A DNA stretch of 34,324 bases from Spirulina sp. CS-785/01 (lineage in GTDB: Bacteria > Cyanobacteriota > Cyanobacteriia > Cyanobacteriales > Spirulinaceae), in contig NZ_JAQMSD010000242.1 of NCBI RefSeq assembly GCF_028330525.1, positions 1-34,324 of the forward strand, in the 5' to 3' direction. The notes beneath the pieces were generated by a model. The model worked only from the letters and a program-made list of their open reading frames with translations. It made no database searches and was not told the origin of the DNA. Both the position numbers and the translations under genes were made by a program. Shown here one piece after another: positions 1 to 8,807 of this stretch. Positions within the stretch are counted from its first letter, which is position 1; each line of letters opens with the position of its first letter.

Positions 1-2
1 CC

Positions 3-752
3 CCATCTCCCATTGACGAAGACCCCTTCGCCAACTTTCCCCGTTATGAACAAGCATTAACAACCCCCCCATCCGGGTTTCTCCCCTCAGACTTAGAAAA
101 TAATGAAAATGTCCAAGCGACTCAAGACGCACTCGGCCAAGTCACCAACTTTTACAAAACCCAACTCCCCGAACGAGGGTTTCAAGACCCTCAATTAACC
201 AAAGGGGACGACAAATTTAGTATTTTTGAAATAGCAAAACCGGGGAGTAAAAGTCGCTATCTGCATTTATTCGCCGTCGAAGGCAAAACGGTTTTAATGT
301 TGCTCTCTAAACCCATCTCTGAAACCCAACTTGCTCGCCTCCAAGATATACAAGAATTATCCCCAGAAGAAAGACTCTTTGAAAGCGTATTAGTGTCCAT
401 TTATAACGACTTCAATTTACAAGAATTAAACGCTGAAGATGTCACCGAAGATGCAAGAAATCTCTTGACTGAGCTGACGAATGATCAAGAGAGTTTTCAA
501 TGGCGAGGCACAATTTCTGCGACCAACGCAGAATCCACGCAAGCCATTAAATCCCAAATCGTGGAAAAACTCGAACAGGAATTACTCACCAGTGAAATTT
601 TTGCTGATGTCCGTCCTATTCCTTTTTCTACTGATATTCAACAATATACATTTTATACTCAAAATGAAGAAAAACCCTTCAAAGTGATTTTTGTCCCCGT
701 TGAATCTGGAGGAATTGGAATTATTACAGACCGAGTAATCAACCGTTCATAA
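3..752 (+). CDS. Hypothetical protein, 5'-truncated by the window edge
   Basis: The reading frame is open from base 3 to a TAA at 750-752, so the ATG at 297 is probably internal and the real start lies outside the window. About 249 codons are visible. The first 30 or so residues are rich in Pro, Asp and Phe and look like a linker. The rest is a mixed alpha/beta soluble domain with no membrane segment, ending in a Gly/Ile-rich strand near VIFVPVESGGIGIITD. I do not recognise the family and no catalytic motif stands out. The next gene, 318 bases downstream on the same strand, is the Amt-kinase fusion, but the gap and the hairpin between them argue against one operon. Confidence is for this being a real coding region, not for any function. 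Confidence 0.7.
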   Translation, partial: PSPIDEDPFANFPRYEQALTTPPSGFLPSDLENNENVQATQDALGQVTNFYKTQLPERGFQDPQLTKGDDKFSIFEIAKPGSKSRYLHLFAVEGKTVLMLLSKPISETQLARLQDIQELSPEERLFESVLVSIYNDFNLQELNAEDVTEDARNLLTELTNDQESFQWRGTISATNAESTQAIKSQIVEKLEQELLTSEIFADVRPIPFSTDIQQYTFYTQNEEKPFKVIFVPVESGGIGIITDRVINRS

Positions 753-1070
753 AAAAAACAGTTCGTAGTAAGCTCTTTAGAGCTTACAATCCCCCTATAA
801 AATATCAACCCAGCCAATCTCTTATAAAAAATTATACCCCATAGATCAAACCAACAAATTCAAAATCATCCATTTTCAATTATCCATTGTCTATTGCCAA
901 TTCTCCATTCTCCGCTCAAAAGCCCTTAAAATTAATTAAAATTCTTTACTCACAAAAAAAAGGATACTCCCGGCAAACGGTATAAAAGATAACAACAGCA
1001 AGGTGTTCTAGACGACACAATGGAGGGAAAAGTGCTTCAATAGATAACAGTCTAGTTTTTAAATTTTACC
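753..1070. other. Intergenic region with a perfect 8-bp hairpin
   Basis: This 318-base gap has no supportable gene. After an A8 run at 751-758, a perfect hairpin at 768-787 pairs GTAAGCTC with GAGCTTAC around a TTTA loop. It resembles a short palindromic repeat scattered in cyanobacterial genomes. With the A run on one side and no T run on the other, it could serve as a weak terminator for transcripts reading leftward, but this is uncertain. From 840 to 920 the DNA is low-complexity, with imperfect repeats of CCATT and CAATT type. No convincing NtcA site (GTA-N8-TAC) was found ahead of the ammonium-channel gene. A GGAGGG at 1022-1027 is too far from the GTG at 1071 to be its ribosome-binding site. 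Confidence 0.5.
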
Positions 1071-3725
1071 GTGGATATTTTGTGGCTTCTCGTTTGCTCT
1101 GGCTTAGTTTTTTTGATGCAACCCGGTTTTATGTGCCTAGAGTCAGGGCTAACACGGTCAAAGAATAGCATCAATGTCGCCGTTAAAAACTTAGCAGATT
1201 TTGGTGTTTCTGTGGCCTTATTCTGGGCATTTGGCTATGCCCTGATGTTTGGGGCTTCACAACTAGGGATATGGGGGCAAACGGGATTTTTCCTCAACTT
1301 TGACTCAACTCCGAAACTGGCCGCCTTTTTTATCTTTCAGGTGATGTTCTGTTCCACGGCCACCACCATCGTTTCCGGTGCAGTGGCCGAACGACTCAAG
1401 TTTCAAGCCTATCTGATCATCACTGCCATTGCGTCGGGGTTGATCTATCCCCTCTACGGCCATTGGGCTTGGAATGGCGTAAACTTAGACAATATGACCG
1501 GGTGGCTTGCCCAATTGGGGTTTGTGGACTTTGCGGGTTCTACTGTGGTTCATAGTATCGGCGGTTGGATTGCTCTGGCCACCTTAACCCTCGTTGGGGC
1601 CCGACTGGGCCGTTACCCTAAAGGAGAACCTAGCCAAGAAATCCACGGGGCAAACCTGCCTTTCTCCGTCCTCGGTACAATGTTACTCTGGTTTGGCTGG
1701 TTAGGCTTCAATGGGGGCAGTACCTTCGCCATCAATGAGCAAGTCCCCCAAATTATCGCTAACACTATCTTAGCGGGAGTCGCCGGAATGCTCACCGCCG
1801 GAGTTATCGGTTGGCAACGTCGCCGTCTCCCGAAAGTCGAATTATTAATTAATGGGTCCCTGGCGGGGTTAGTGGGCATTACGGCCTCTTGTAACCTTGT
1901 TGAGACTCCCATTGCCGTCATTATTGGGAGCATTGGGGCTGCTATCATGATCCTCTGTGTTGATCTTTTAGAATACTGGCGTGTGGATGATGCGGTGGAT
2001 GCGGTGGCGGTTCATGGGGGGGCCGGGGCCTGGGGAACATTGGCCGTAGGACTCTTTGCCAACCCTGACACCTTGGGGACGGGGTTAAGTAAAGGCCAAC
2101 AAATTCTCGTCCAAGGGTTAGGAGTTGGGGTCGGTTTTCTCTGGGCCTTTGGTGCTACTTGGCTCATTCTGGGGTTACTGAACCGTTTTGTCACCCTGCG
2201 GGTTTCTCCCCAGGAAGAAGAACAAGGGTTAAATGTCTCGGAACACGGGGCAAAAACGGAAATCTATGACCTTGTACAGGTCATGGAATATCAGTCCATC
2301 AGCCAAGATTTGAGTGCGCGAGTCCCCGTCCATCCTTTCACCGAGGTGGGACAAATTGCGGCACGCTATAACCAAGTGATGGAAACCATGGAAGAAGCGG
2401 TGAGTCATAATAATGCTATTGTCCGCACTGCCAGTGATGCCATTATTACCTTTTCCACCTCCACCTTAAAGATTTTAACCGCCAATCCCAGTGCCGAGGC
2501 GATTTTTGGCTATACGCCCAACACCTTGAAACAAATGCCTATCACCAAGTTAATTGGTTGGTCTCCGACCAATACTATAGACCGAGTAAGTTTATTTAGC
2601 GAACTCCTCGATTCAGGGGCAACGGAGGTTACAGGGTATCGGGCAGACGGGTCAACGTTTCCGGTGGAAATGTGCATCACAAAAGCAGATTTGGGGTCTC
2701 GTTCGTTTTATACGGGGACTTTTCGGGACATTACGGAACGAAAACAGGCCGAAGAATCCCTCCGTCACAAAGCCCAAAATGAGAAACTGCAACGCACCCT
2801 AGAGGAGTTACGACGCACCCAAACCCAACTGATCCAAAGTGAAAAAATGTCTAGTTTGGGGCAAATGGTGGCCGGGGTTGCCCATGAAATTAATAATCCG
2901 GTGAATTTTATCTACGGGAATTTAATCTATGCGAAAAATTACACTAACGATTTACTGGATTTAATTGCCTTATATCAGGAGAAATTACCGAAAGCGGATG
3001 AGGTTATACAGGAGAAAATCGAGGAAATTGAGTTAGAGTTTCTCAAGGATGATTTACCTAAGTTACAGGATTCTCTCTTGGCGGGGTCAGAGCGTATTTT
3101 AGAGATTGTCCGGTCTTTACGCACTTTTTCCCGCTTAGATGAGGCAGAAGTGAAAAGTGTAGATATCCATGATGGGTTAGAGAGTACCTTACGGATTTTA
3201 CATAATCGCTTAAAAGAGTCGATTCGGGGGAGAAAGAAAGCTAGTTATGCCATTGAAGTGATTCGTCATTATGGGGATGTGCCTCCCATTGAATGTTATG
3301 CTGGACAATTGAATCAGGTGTTTATGAATTTGTTGGGGAATGCGGTGGATGCGTTAGAGGAATCTTACGATCGCGGCCATTTTGAACCCCCAGAAAACCC
3401 CACGATTCGCATTCAGACCAAAGTGAGAGATAAGAATTGGCTTGCCATTCACATTGCCGATAATGGTATGGGAATTAAACCGGAAGCGAAGCAAAAGTTA
3501 TTTGATCCCTTTTTTACGACAAAAGAAGTGGGGAAAGGCACAGGACTGGGATTATCTATTAGTTATCAAGTGGTGGTTGAACGACATAAAGGACGGATGA
3601 TCTGTGATTCTGAACCGGGGAAAGGGGCTGAGTTTATTGTGGAAATTCCCATCCATCAACGGCACATTGAATCCAATGGATATCATAAAGAAATTCAGCC
3701 ACAAATGGAGAATATGAAACCCTGA
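1071..3725 (+). CDS. Ammonium channel-PAS-histidine kinase fusion (Amt-type ammonium sensor)
   Basis: Residues 1-375 form a complete Amt/Rh-type channel. The conserved Asp is D153, the twin pore histidines are H161 (in GSTVVH) and H315 (in VAVHGGAG), and the likely gate aromatics are F93 and F213. Residues 400-440 look like a HAMP-like linker. A PAS domain spans about 445-558, ending in the usual TGTFRDITERKQ. After a coiled coil, a HisKA domain carries phospho-acceptor H605 in VAHEINNP. The ATPase domain has N757, the DNGMGI box at D797 and GKGTGLGL near 822-828. Because all the transport residues are kept, ammonium passage or binding may directly control the kinase, as shown for the Kuenenia Amt5 sensor kinase. 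No response regulator gene is adjacent, so the partner is unknown. The start is a GTG without a clear ribosome-binding site, chosen because the first Amt helix begins there. Confidence 0.93.
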   Translation: MDILWLLVCSGLVFLMQPGFMCLESGLTRSKNSINVAVKNLADFGVSVALFWAFGYALMFGASQLGIWGQTGFFLNFDSTPKLAAFFIFQVMFCSTATTIVSGAVAERLKFQAYLIITAIASGLIYPLYGHWAWNGVNLDNMTGWLAQLGFVDFAGSTVVHSIGGWIALATLTLVGARLGRYPKGEPSQEIHGANLPFSVLGTMLLWFGWLGFNGGSTFAINEQVPQIIANTILAGVAGMLTAGVIGWQRRRLPKVELLINGSLAGLVGITASCNLVETPIAVIIGSIGAAIMILCVDLLEYWRVDDAVDAVAVHGGAGAWGTLAVGLFANPDTLGTGLSKGQQILVQGLGVGVGFLWAFGATWLILGLLNRFVTLRVSPQEEEQGLNVSEHGAKTEIYDLVQVMEYQSISQDLSARVPVHPFTEVGQIAARYNQVMETMEEAVSHNNAIVRTASDAIITFSTSTLKILTANPSAEAIFGYTPNTLKQMPITKLIGWSPTNTIDRVSLFSELLDSGATEVTGYRADGSTFPVEMCITKADLGSRSFYTGTFRDITERKQAEESLRHKAQNEKLQRTLEELRRTQTQLIQSEKMSSLGQMVAGVAHEINNPVNFIYGNLIYAKNYTNDLLDLIALYQEKLPKADEVIQEKIEEIELEFLKDDLPKLQDSLLAGSERILEIVRSLRTFSRLDEAEVKSVDIHDGLESTLRILHNRLKESIRGRKKASYAIEVIRHYGDVPPIECYAGQLNQVFMNLLGNAVDALEESYDRGHFEPPENPTIRIQTKVRDKNWLAIHIADNGMGIKPEAKQKLFDPFFTTKEVGKGTGLGLSISYQVVVERHKGRMICDSEPGKGAEFIVEIPIHQRHIESNGYHKEIQPQMENMKP

Positions 3726-3802
3726 TAAGCATTCAGCGATCAACCGAGACTCTTCTAGACTCTGCTCAAATTATCTATTCATAAATCCTTTGTGTTCTTA
3801 CG

Positions 3803-3834
3803 CTTTGTGTTCTTTGTGTCTTTGTGGTTCATTG
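3803..3834. repeat. Interspersed CTTTGTGT-type repeat, copy 1
   Basis: A run of CTTTGTGT-like units ends in CTTTGTGGTTCA and overlaps the last codon and stop of hypC. A second copy lies at 34141-34172. The two share the core TTTGTGTCTTTGTGGTTCA. Repeats of this kind are common between genes in filamentous cyanobacteria. No function is evident. Confidence 0.6.
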
Positions 3835-4065
3835 CATCACAGGGGCGCATTGTTGAATATAATTGAGCGTTTCTTGCGCTTCTTCTTCATCTAACACAGT
3901 AAGGGCAAAACCCGCATGAACAATAACATATTGGTCAATTTGGACATCAGGAACATAAGCAAGACTCACTTCTTTTAAAACACCGCCAAAACTGACTTTT
4001 CCAGTGCGATAGAGGGGGTCTTCACCTTGAATTTTAACGATTTTTCCGGGGACTGCTAGACACAT
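3829..4065 (-). CDS. hypC: Hydrogenase maturation chaperone HypC
   Basis: HypC/HybG-family proteins bind the HypD iron-ligand assembly and the hydrogenase large subunit while the Fe(CN)2CO group is built and inserted. The 78-residue length is normal. The N-terminus MCLAVPGKIV is the family signature, with essential C2 exposed after removal of Met. The body forms the expected small beta barrel (KVSFGGVLKEVSLAYVPD) and is followed by the C-terminal helix with DEEEA. The gene starts 23 bases after the end of hypF on the same strand, so the two are very likely co-transcribed. No hypA, B, D, E or hydrogenase structural gene is in the window, so the hydrogenase served (Hox or Hup) cannot be told. 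The 3' end runs into an interspersed repeat. Confidence 0.95.
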   Translation of the reverse strand: MCLAVPGKIVKIQGEDPLYRTGKVSFGGVLKEVSLAYVPDVQIDQYVIVHAGFALTVLDEEEAQETLNYIQQCAPVMQ

Positions 4066-4088
4066 TTTAGGTAATGGGTAATTGGTTT

Positions 4089-6353
4089 TTAAGACTTTAA
4101 TTGAGCATAGATGGCTTGGCCTAGGGCGATGCTACCATCATTAGGGGGAGTTTGAGTATTCCAATAGGGGGTTATTCCTTGTTGTTTTAAGGTTTGAATG
4201 GTGGTTTCGGTGAGGTATTGATTTTGAAAACAACCTCCGGTTAAAATTAGCGTGTCTATCTCTATTTTTTGCGCGATCGCGGCAATACTGTCAATTAAAC
4301 TATTATGAAATTTTGCCGCAATAACTCCAGAGGGTATCCCTTGGGCAATATCCCCTAAAATGCCCGCTAACCAAGGATTCCAGTCAATTTCTAACGGCGT
4401 AGTTTCCGTAATTTCCACGGGATAGCGATCGACTACTCCTCCCTCTATCACAAATTCTAACGCCATCGCAGCCTGTCCCTCAAAACTGCTACGCTGACAG
4501 AGATTGAGGAGAGAGGCTATGCCATCAAAAGCACGTCCGACGCTCGATGTCAAGACCGTGTTAATATTTCTTTGCAAAGATTGACGTAATAAGGATAATT
4601 CTTGGGGAGTAAAAGGATTTAAAAAAGGTTGTAACGCTGCCTTCTCCCAGAGTTCCTCCCCAAACCTAGCATACAACAAGCCGAGCGCACTGCGTCGGGG
4701 TTCTTTACTGGCGCGATCGCCCCCCACCAGAGGAAACCGTCGTAAATGGGCCACACGCTCCCAACTTGCCCCAGAAACGCGCAAAAACTCCCCTCCCCAA
4801 ACCGTACCATCTAACCCGTATCCCGTGCCATCCCACGCAACCCCTAACACAGTCTTGTCTAACAAATGATGCTCCCCCAAACTCCCATACACATGGGCCA
4901 AATGATGCTGCACCGGAATTATTTTCCCCCCTAACTGTTTCGCGTATTGAGTGGAAAGATAGTCAGGATGTGCATCACAAGCAATAACTTCCGGGTGTAA
5001 CTCATACAGTTGGCCAAAACTCTCTATCGTCTCCTCAAAGGCCGCAAACGCTTGGGGGGTTTCCAAGTCTCCAATATGTTGACTGAGAAAAATGCGGGAG
5101 TCAGGAGAAGCAGGAGTCGCAAACGCCACCGTATTTTTCAGATGGGCCCCCACTGCTAAAATAGCCTCAGATTGCCCATTATTTGCCCCAGAAAGCGGTA
5201 ATGGAGCATATCCCCTAGCACGACGCATCAGCGCAGGTTTCCCCCCCATAACGCGCACAATGGAGTCATCCACAGGCCGCACAATAGGCCGATTATGCAC
5301 CAAAAACCCATCCGCGATACCCTGTAAACGGGTTAATGCCTCTTGCTCCTCAATACAAATTGGCTCATTTGTAAAATTACCACTGGTGGCGACAACCGGA
5401 ACAGCTAATTCGGCCATTAACAGATGGTGCAACGGGGTATAGGGTAACATTACCCCCAAATTAGGATTTTGTGGTGCAACTCCGGGGATATCTCGTTGTT
5501 TGCGTAATAAAACAATCGGTGCTTCCGCAGACTCCAGTAATGCTGCTTCTCCCTCCGACACCAGACAGTCTGCTTTTACTGCCTCTAAACTAGGATACAT
5601 CACCGCAAACGGTTTATCGGGGCGTTGTTTACGCTGACGTAACTGTTTGACTGCTTCCTCATTTTCTGCCATAACCATCAGGTGAAACCCTCCTAACCCT
5701 TTCACGGCCAGAATTTTCCCCTCTCGTAACTCCGCGACGGTTTTTAATAGGGCCCCATATTGGGTTTCTGTCACCTCTCCGGTGGTTTCCCAAAACTGCA
5801 ACTGGGGGCCACATTGTTTGCACGCATTGGGTTGAGCATGAAAACGACGGTTGCGGGGGTTTTCGTACTCCTGTTGACATTGCTCACAAAGGGTAAAATG
5901 CGCCATAGTAGTTTGGGGGCGATCGTAGGGCAATGCTTTAATAATGGAGTAGCGGGGGCCACAGTGGGTACAGTTAATGAAGGGATAGTGATATCTACGG
6001 TTATTGGGAGCAAATAATTCTGCTAAACAATCCGAACAAGTGGCAAGATCAGGTAAAACGAGGGTAGTTTTTTCTCCGGTGGTACTTTCCCGAATGTTAA
6101 ACGTTTCATAACCTACGGGAGATAACCAGTGAGTTTCGAGGGTTTGAATGCGGGAATGGGGAGGGTTTTCCTGTTGAATGCGGGTGATAAAGGTGTCGAG
6201 GGTGGTTTGCTCTCCTTCTGCTTCAATGAATACCCCTTGAGAGGAGTTATTCACCCACCCGGTTAAGTTTAATTCGGTGGCGAGGTTATAAATAAAAGGG
6301 CGAAACCCTACTCCTTGTACAATTCCGCGAATTTTAATGCTAAGACGAGGCAT
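4089..6353 (-). CDS. hypF: Carbamoyltransferase HypF, NiFe-hydrogenase maturation
   Basis: HypF uses carbamoyl phosphate and ATP to carbamoylate the C-terminal Cys of HypE, the source of the cyanide ligands of the NiFe site. All expected parts are present in 754 residues. The acylphosphatase domain spans about 1-90, with GIVQGVGFRPF and R18. Two zinc fingers follow the Cx2Cx18Cx2C pattern, at C106/109/128/131 and C156/159/178/181. A YrdC-like domain covers about 195-380 and includes KGLGGFHL and KQRPDKPF. A Kae1-like C-terminal domain carries HHLAHVYG and a late GGCFQN motif. Nothing is truncated. It lies directly upstream of hypC in the same direction. The ATG at 6351-6353 begins the acylphosphatase strand, so this start is secure. 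Confidence 0.96.
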   Translation of the reverse strand: MPRLSIKIRGIVQGVGFRPFIYNLATELNLTGWVNNSSQGVFIEAEGEQTTLDTFITRIQQENPPHSRIQTLETHWLSPVGYETFNIRESTTGEKTTLVLPDLATCSDCLAELFAPNNRRYHYPFINCTHCGPRYSIIKALPYDRPQTTMAHFTLCEQCQQEYENPRNRRFHAQPNACKQCGPQLQFWETTGEVTETQYGALLKTVAELREGKILAVKGLGGFHLMVMAENEEAVKQLRQRKQRPDKPFAVMYPSLEAVKADCLVSEGEAALLESAEAPIVLLRKQRDIPGVAPQNPNLGVMLPYTPLHHLLMAELAVPVVATSGNFTNEPICIEEQEALTRLQGIADGFLVHNRPIVRPVDDSIVRVMGGKPALMRRARGYAPLPLSGANNGQSEAILAVGAHLKNTVAFATPASPDSRIFLSQHIGDLETPQAFAAFEETIESFGQLYELHPEVIACDAHPDYLSTQYAKQLGGKIIPVQHHLAHVYGSLGEHHLLDKTVLGVAWDGTGYGLDGTVWGGEFLRVSGASWERVAHLRRFPLVGGDRASKEPRRSALGLLYARFGEELWEKAALQPFLNPFTPQELSLLRQSLQRNINTVLTSSVGRAFDGIASLLNLCQRSSFEGQAAMALEFVIEGGVVDRYPVEITETTPLEIDWNPWLAGILGDIAQGIPSGVIAAKFHNSLIDSIAAIAQKIEIDTLILTGGCFQNQYLTETTIQTLKQQGITPYWNTQTPPNDGSIALGQAIYAQLKS

Positions 6354-6401
6354 TTTTTTGGGTAATTGGTGATGGGTAATAGGTAATTGGTAATGGTAGC
6401 A

Positions 6402-6468
6402 AGAAACCGGGTTTCTGTGGTGATTTTGAGGTGAATTTTACTAATTTAGATAGAAACCTAGTTTCTCC
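6402..6468 (+). repeat. Interspersed inverted-repeat element (GAAACCGGGTTTCT family), copy A
   Basis: This roughly 67-bp element begins with the palindromic end AGAAACCGGGTTTCT and finishes with the related GATAGAAACCTAGTTTCTCC. The interior diverges from the two copies at 12661-12732 and 14900-14971 but keeps GAATTTTA and TTTAGATAG. It lies between hypF and phoU. The ends are inverted repeats of each other, so the element can fold into a long hairpin. The copy is diverged and probably old. Confidence 0.7.
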
Positions 6469-6560
6469 CTCAACCCCCTCTCCCACCTTTGGCGAGGGGG
6501 AGCAAGTGTTTTTCACTGATTTGCACATCGCTATAATTATTAATTATTAATTGCTAATTG

Positions 6561-7232
6561 TTATCCCCGTTTTCCAGTGACAATATAAGCGACACGCTGC
6601 CCAATATTTGTGGCATGATCAGCCATGCGCTCTAAATGACGAATCGTTAAAACTAAGAGTAAAATGGGTTCAATTCCCCCTTGAATATCTCTCGCTTCGG
6701 CAAATATTTGGTATAAATAATCATAGGCATCATCTACCGCATCATCCATTTTTTTCACTTCTCGGCCTGCCTCTGCGTCTAACTCTGCTAAAGCAACTAA
6801 ACTGGTGGCTAACATTCCTTGGGCATTATGCGACATTTCTTCCACCGCAGGTAATGAAGAATGGGGAGGATAGGGCAGTAATTTTAGGGATAATTCGGCT
6901 AAATCTTGGGCATAATCCCCAATTCTTTCTAAATCTCGAACTAGGTGCATAAATGCACTTAATAAGCGTAAATCTTGAGCAACAGGCCGTTGTAATGTTA
7001 TAATTTTAGCGCAGTCTAACTCAATTTGTTTATAATAGCGATCAATCTGCTTTTCTAAGAGATTAATTTTTTCAATCGCGCTAACATCTTGAGCAAATAA
7101 GGCTTGATGGGATAACCGAAAAGATTGTTCAACCAGTGTTCCCATACGCAATACTTCCTGCGCAATTCGCTGGAGTGACCGTTCTAATTGTGTTGTACTA
7201 TGGGCATAGAGCTTTTGAGTTGAGATAGTCAT
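6561..7232 (-). CDS. phoU: PhoU-family phosphate signalling regulator
   Basis: PhoU proteins bridge the PstSCAB phosphate transporter and the phosphate sensor kinase, holding the kinase off when phosphate is plentiful. The cyanobacterial example is SphU acting on SphS. The 223-residue length fits. Two helical repeats are visible, each with a metal-binding E/DxxxD-type motif: RDLERIGDYAQDLAEL near residue 90 and HLERMADHATNIGQRV near residue 200. The protein is soluble with no signal peptide. It lies 192 bases downstream of the SphS-like kinase on the same strand, matching the known functional pairing. A 15-bp tandem triplicate sits in the gap. No response regulator of the SphR type is nearby. 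Confidence 0.94.
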   Translation of the reverse strand: MTISTQKLYAHSTTQLERSLQRIAQEVLRMGTLVEQSFRLSHQALFAQDVSAIEKINLLEKQIDRYYKQIELDCAKIITLQRPVAQDLRLLSAFMHLVRDLERIGDYAQDLAELSLKLLPYPPHSSLPAVEEMSHNAQGMLATSLVALAELDAEAGREVKKMDDAVDDAYDYLYQIFAEARDIQGGIEPILLLVLTIRHLERMADHATNIGQRVAYIVTGKRG

Positions 7233-7325
7233 TGTTACAGATGGGGTTTAGTAAAAAGCAGAATGACGGGTTTGGGGAAAGATCAAGTTTGCGGTAATTA
7301 AAATCACTTGTGAATAAATTACGAT

Positions 7326-7370
7326 CCAGTGATATATTGACCAGTGATATATTGACCAGTGATATATTGA
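7326..7370. repeat. Three perfect tandem copies of a 15-bp unit ahead of phoU
   Basis: The unit CCAGTGATATATTGA is repeated exactly at 7326-7340, 7341-7355 and 7356-7370, in the gap between the sphS-like stop (7425) and the phoU start (7232). Exact identity suggests a recent expansion. The unit does not match the cyanobacterial Pho-box (8-mers of PyTTAAPyPyT type, three bases apart). It could be a protein-binding array or a neutral slippage product. Confidence 0.9.
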
Positions 7371-7424
7371 GTTTGGGTTTTATGAAGCAACCTATAAATA
7401 TTAGTAGCAACTGAATGTTAAGAT

Positions 7425-8807
7425 TTAGTGAAAAACGGGTAATTTTATTTGTATCCATGCTCCTCCCGTTTGCGGTGAATTCTGAGCCTGAATTGTGCCA
7501 TGATGGGCTTGGATGATTTGTTGTGCGATCGCTAAACCCAATCCACTGCCACTCTGCACACTGCCACTCTGCACACTGCCACTCTGCACACTGCCACTTT
7601 GCAAATTTGGAGTCGTCGGTTTAGCCGTTAAAGGGGTTTGAGTCGGCTGTTGTCGAGACGGATCACCCCGATAAAGCCGATCAAAGACATAATCTAAATC
7701 TTGGTCTTGGAAACCTTTTCCTGAGTCCACTATATCAATTGTAATCCAAGAGTCAGATTCATCAGTATGATTCTCTGGAATTGAGTCCACTGTAACTTGG
7801 ACTACAATGACCCCTTGAGGGGGACTATATTTAATACTATTATCCAAAATATTGAGAAAGACGCGCACCAGACGTTCCGCATCCCCTCGCACCTCCAGCG
7901 ACTCCCTGCCGTGATAACTCAGGGAGATTTGTTTTTGTTCCGCGATCGGTTGTAGGGTTTCCCAGGCAGAAAACAGGAGAGACGGGAGATCAAGGAGTTG
8001 AGTTTGGAGAGTGGGGGTTGCATTGTGTTGTAGGTGACTGAGTTCGAGACAATCTTGAATTAAATTAATTAAACGTTGGGTATTGTGCAGCATTTGCTCA
8101 ACCCAGCCTTTTTCCGGTGGTTCAAGACGACTCGACAATGCCTCAGCCACCAAATTAATCGACGTGAGGGGGGTTCGCAACTCGTGGGCCAGATCAGAAA
8201 AAGTGCGATCGCGCTCTTGTTGCGCCTTCACCAACGGCTGTAAATTCTCCAGAAAAATCCCCACCGCCCCCTCCTCCAGAGGCACAGACGAAGCCCGTAA
8301 ATGCACCTGATAAGGTTTAGGCGGTTGTGGACTATCCCCTTCCCCCGCCTCCGTCGCCGAATAAGTCGCCTGATATACCCACTCCTCCACCTGCGACTGC
8401 TGACAATGGCGCGTCTGTTGAATCAAACAATCCAACTCATAAGAGCGCACCAACTCCAACAACAACCGCACCCGCTCCGGTTGCCAGCGATGAATTTTCA
8501 ACAACTGCCGAGCATAAGCATTACACTGGAGCAATTGATTCAACCCATTCACCTGCAAATAGCCAACCGGAGCAGCCTCCATCAACTGGTGACATTCTTC
8601 TAGTTGAGCCGCGATCGCCGCTTGATCTTGACTAAACAAAGAAATCGCCCGACGTAACCGGGAAAGCACAGGAAGCGAGGAAGACTCATTCAACGTAACA
8701 GGCAACAACTCCAGAATCTTCTCAATCCGGCGTTGTAACCGATAATGCTGTATAAGGGCATACCCCAAACCAGCCAACAGTCCCACAATAAATGCCAAAA
8801 TGGTCAT
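7425..8807 (-). CDS. sphS: SphS-like phosphate sensor histidine kinase
   Basis: The ORF is open further upstream, but the ATG at 8805-8807 is the better start. It has an AAGGAA 10-15 bases upstream and opens directly into the N-terminal hydrophobic helix (about residues 3-20) that defines SphS-type kinases, giving 460 residues. A PAS-like domain spans about 70-190. HisKA carries phospho-acceptor H208 in AHELRTPL. The ATPase domain has N323 in LDNSIKYSP, D361 in DSGKGF and GSGLGLAI at 420-427. In Synechocystis, SphS needs its hydrophobic N-terminus and PAS region for control by SphU, and both are present. The adjoining phoU supports the call. The ATP-lid contains a repeated GSVQS stretch (about 404-421), encoded by a 15-bp tandem repeat and not expected in this family. 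Confidence 0.82.
   Translation of the reverse strand: MTILAFIVGLLAGLGYALIQHYRLQRRIEKILELLPVTLNESSSLPVLSRLRRAISLFSQDQAAIAAQLEECHQLMEAAPVGYLQVNGLNQLLQCNAYARQLLKIHRWQPERVRLLLELVRSYELDCLIQQTRHCQQSQVEEWVYQATYSATEAGEGDSPQPPKPYQVHLRASSVPLEEGAVGIFLENLQPLVKAQQERDRTFSDLAHELRTPLTSINLVAEALSSRLEPPEKGWVEQMLHNTQRLINLIQDCLELSHLQHNATPTLQTQLLDLPSLLFSAWETLQPIAEQKQISLSYHGRESLEVRGDAERLVRVFLNILDNSIKYSPPQGVIVVQVTVDSIPENHTDESDSWITIDIVDSGKGFQDQDLDYVFDRLYRGDPSRQQPTQTPLTAKPTTPNLQSGSVQSGSVQSGSVQSGSGLGLAIAQQIIQAHHGTIQAQNSPQTGGAWIQIKLPVFH
7546..7603. repeat. 15-bp in-frame tandem repeat inside the SphS-like kinase
   Basis: The unit CTGCCACTCTGCACA is present three times exactly (7546-7590), followed by a partial fourth copy with one change (7591-7603). 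Read on the minus strand it codes for repeated GSVQS between the F-box region and the GSGLGLAI box of the ATPase domain. Because 15 is a multiple of three, copy number can change without breaking the frame. Confidence 0.93.

Noticed and set aside
753-1070. NtcA-binding site upstream of the ammonium sensor gene.
   Set aside because: No GTA-N8-TAC was found; GTATAAAAGATAAC near 980 lacks the final TAC.
7326-7370. CRISPR-like array.
   Set aside because: The copies are directly tandem with no spacers and only 15 bp long.
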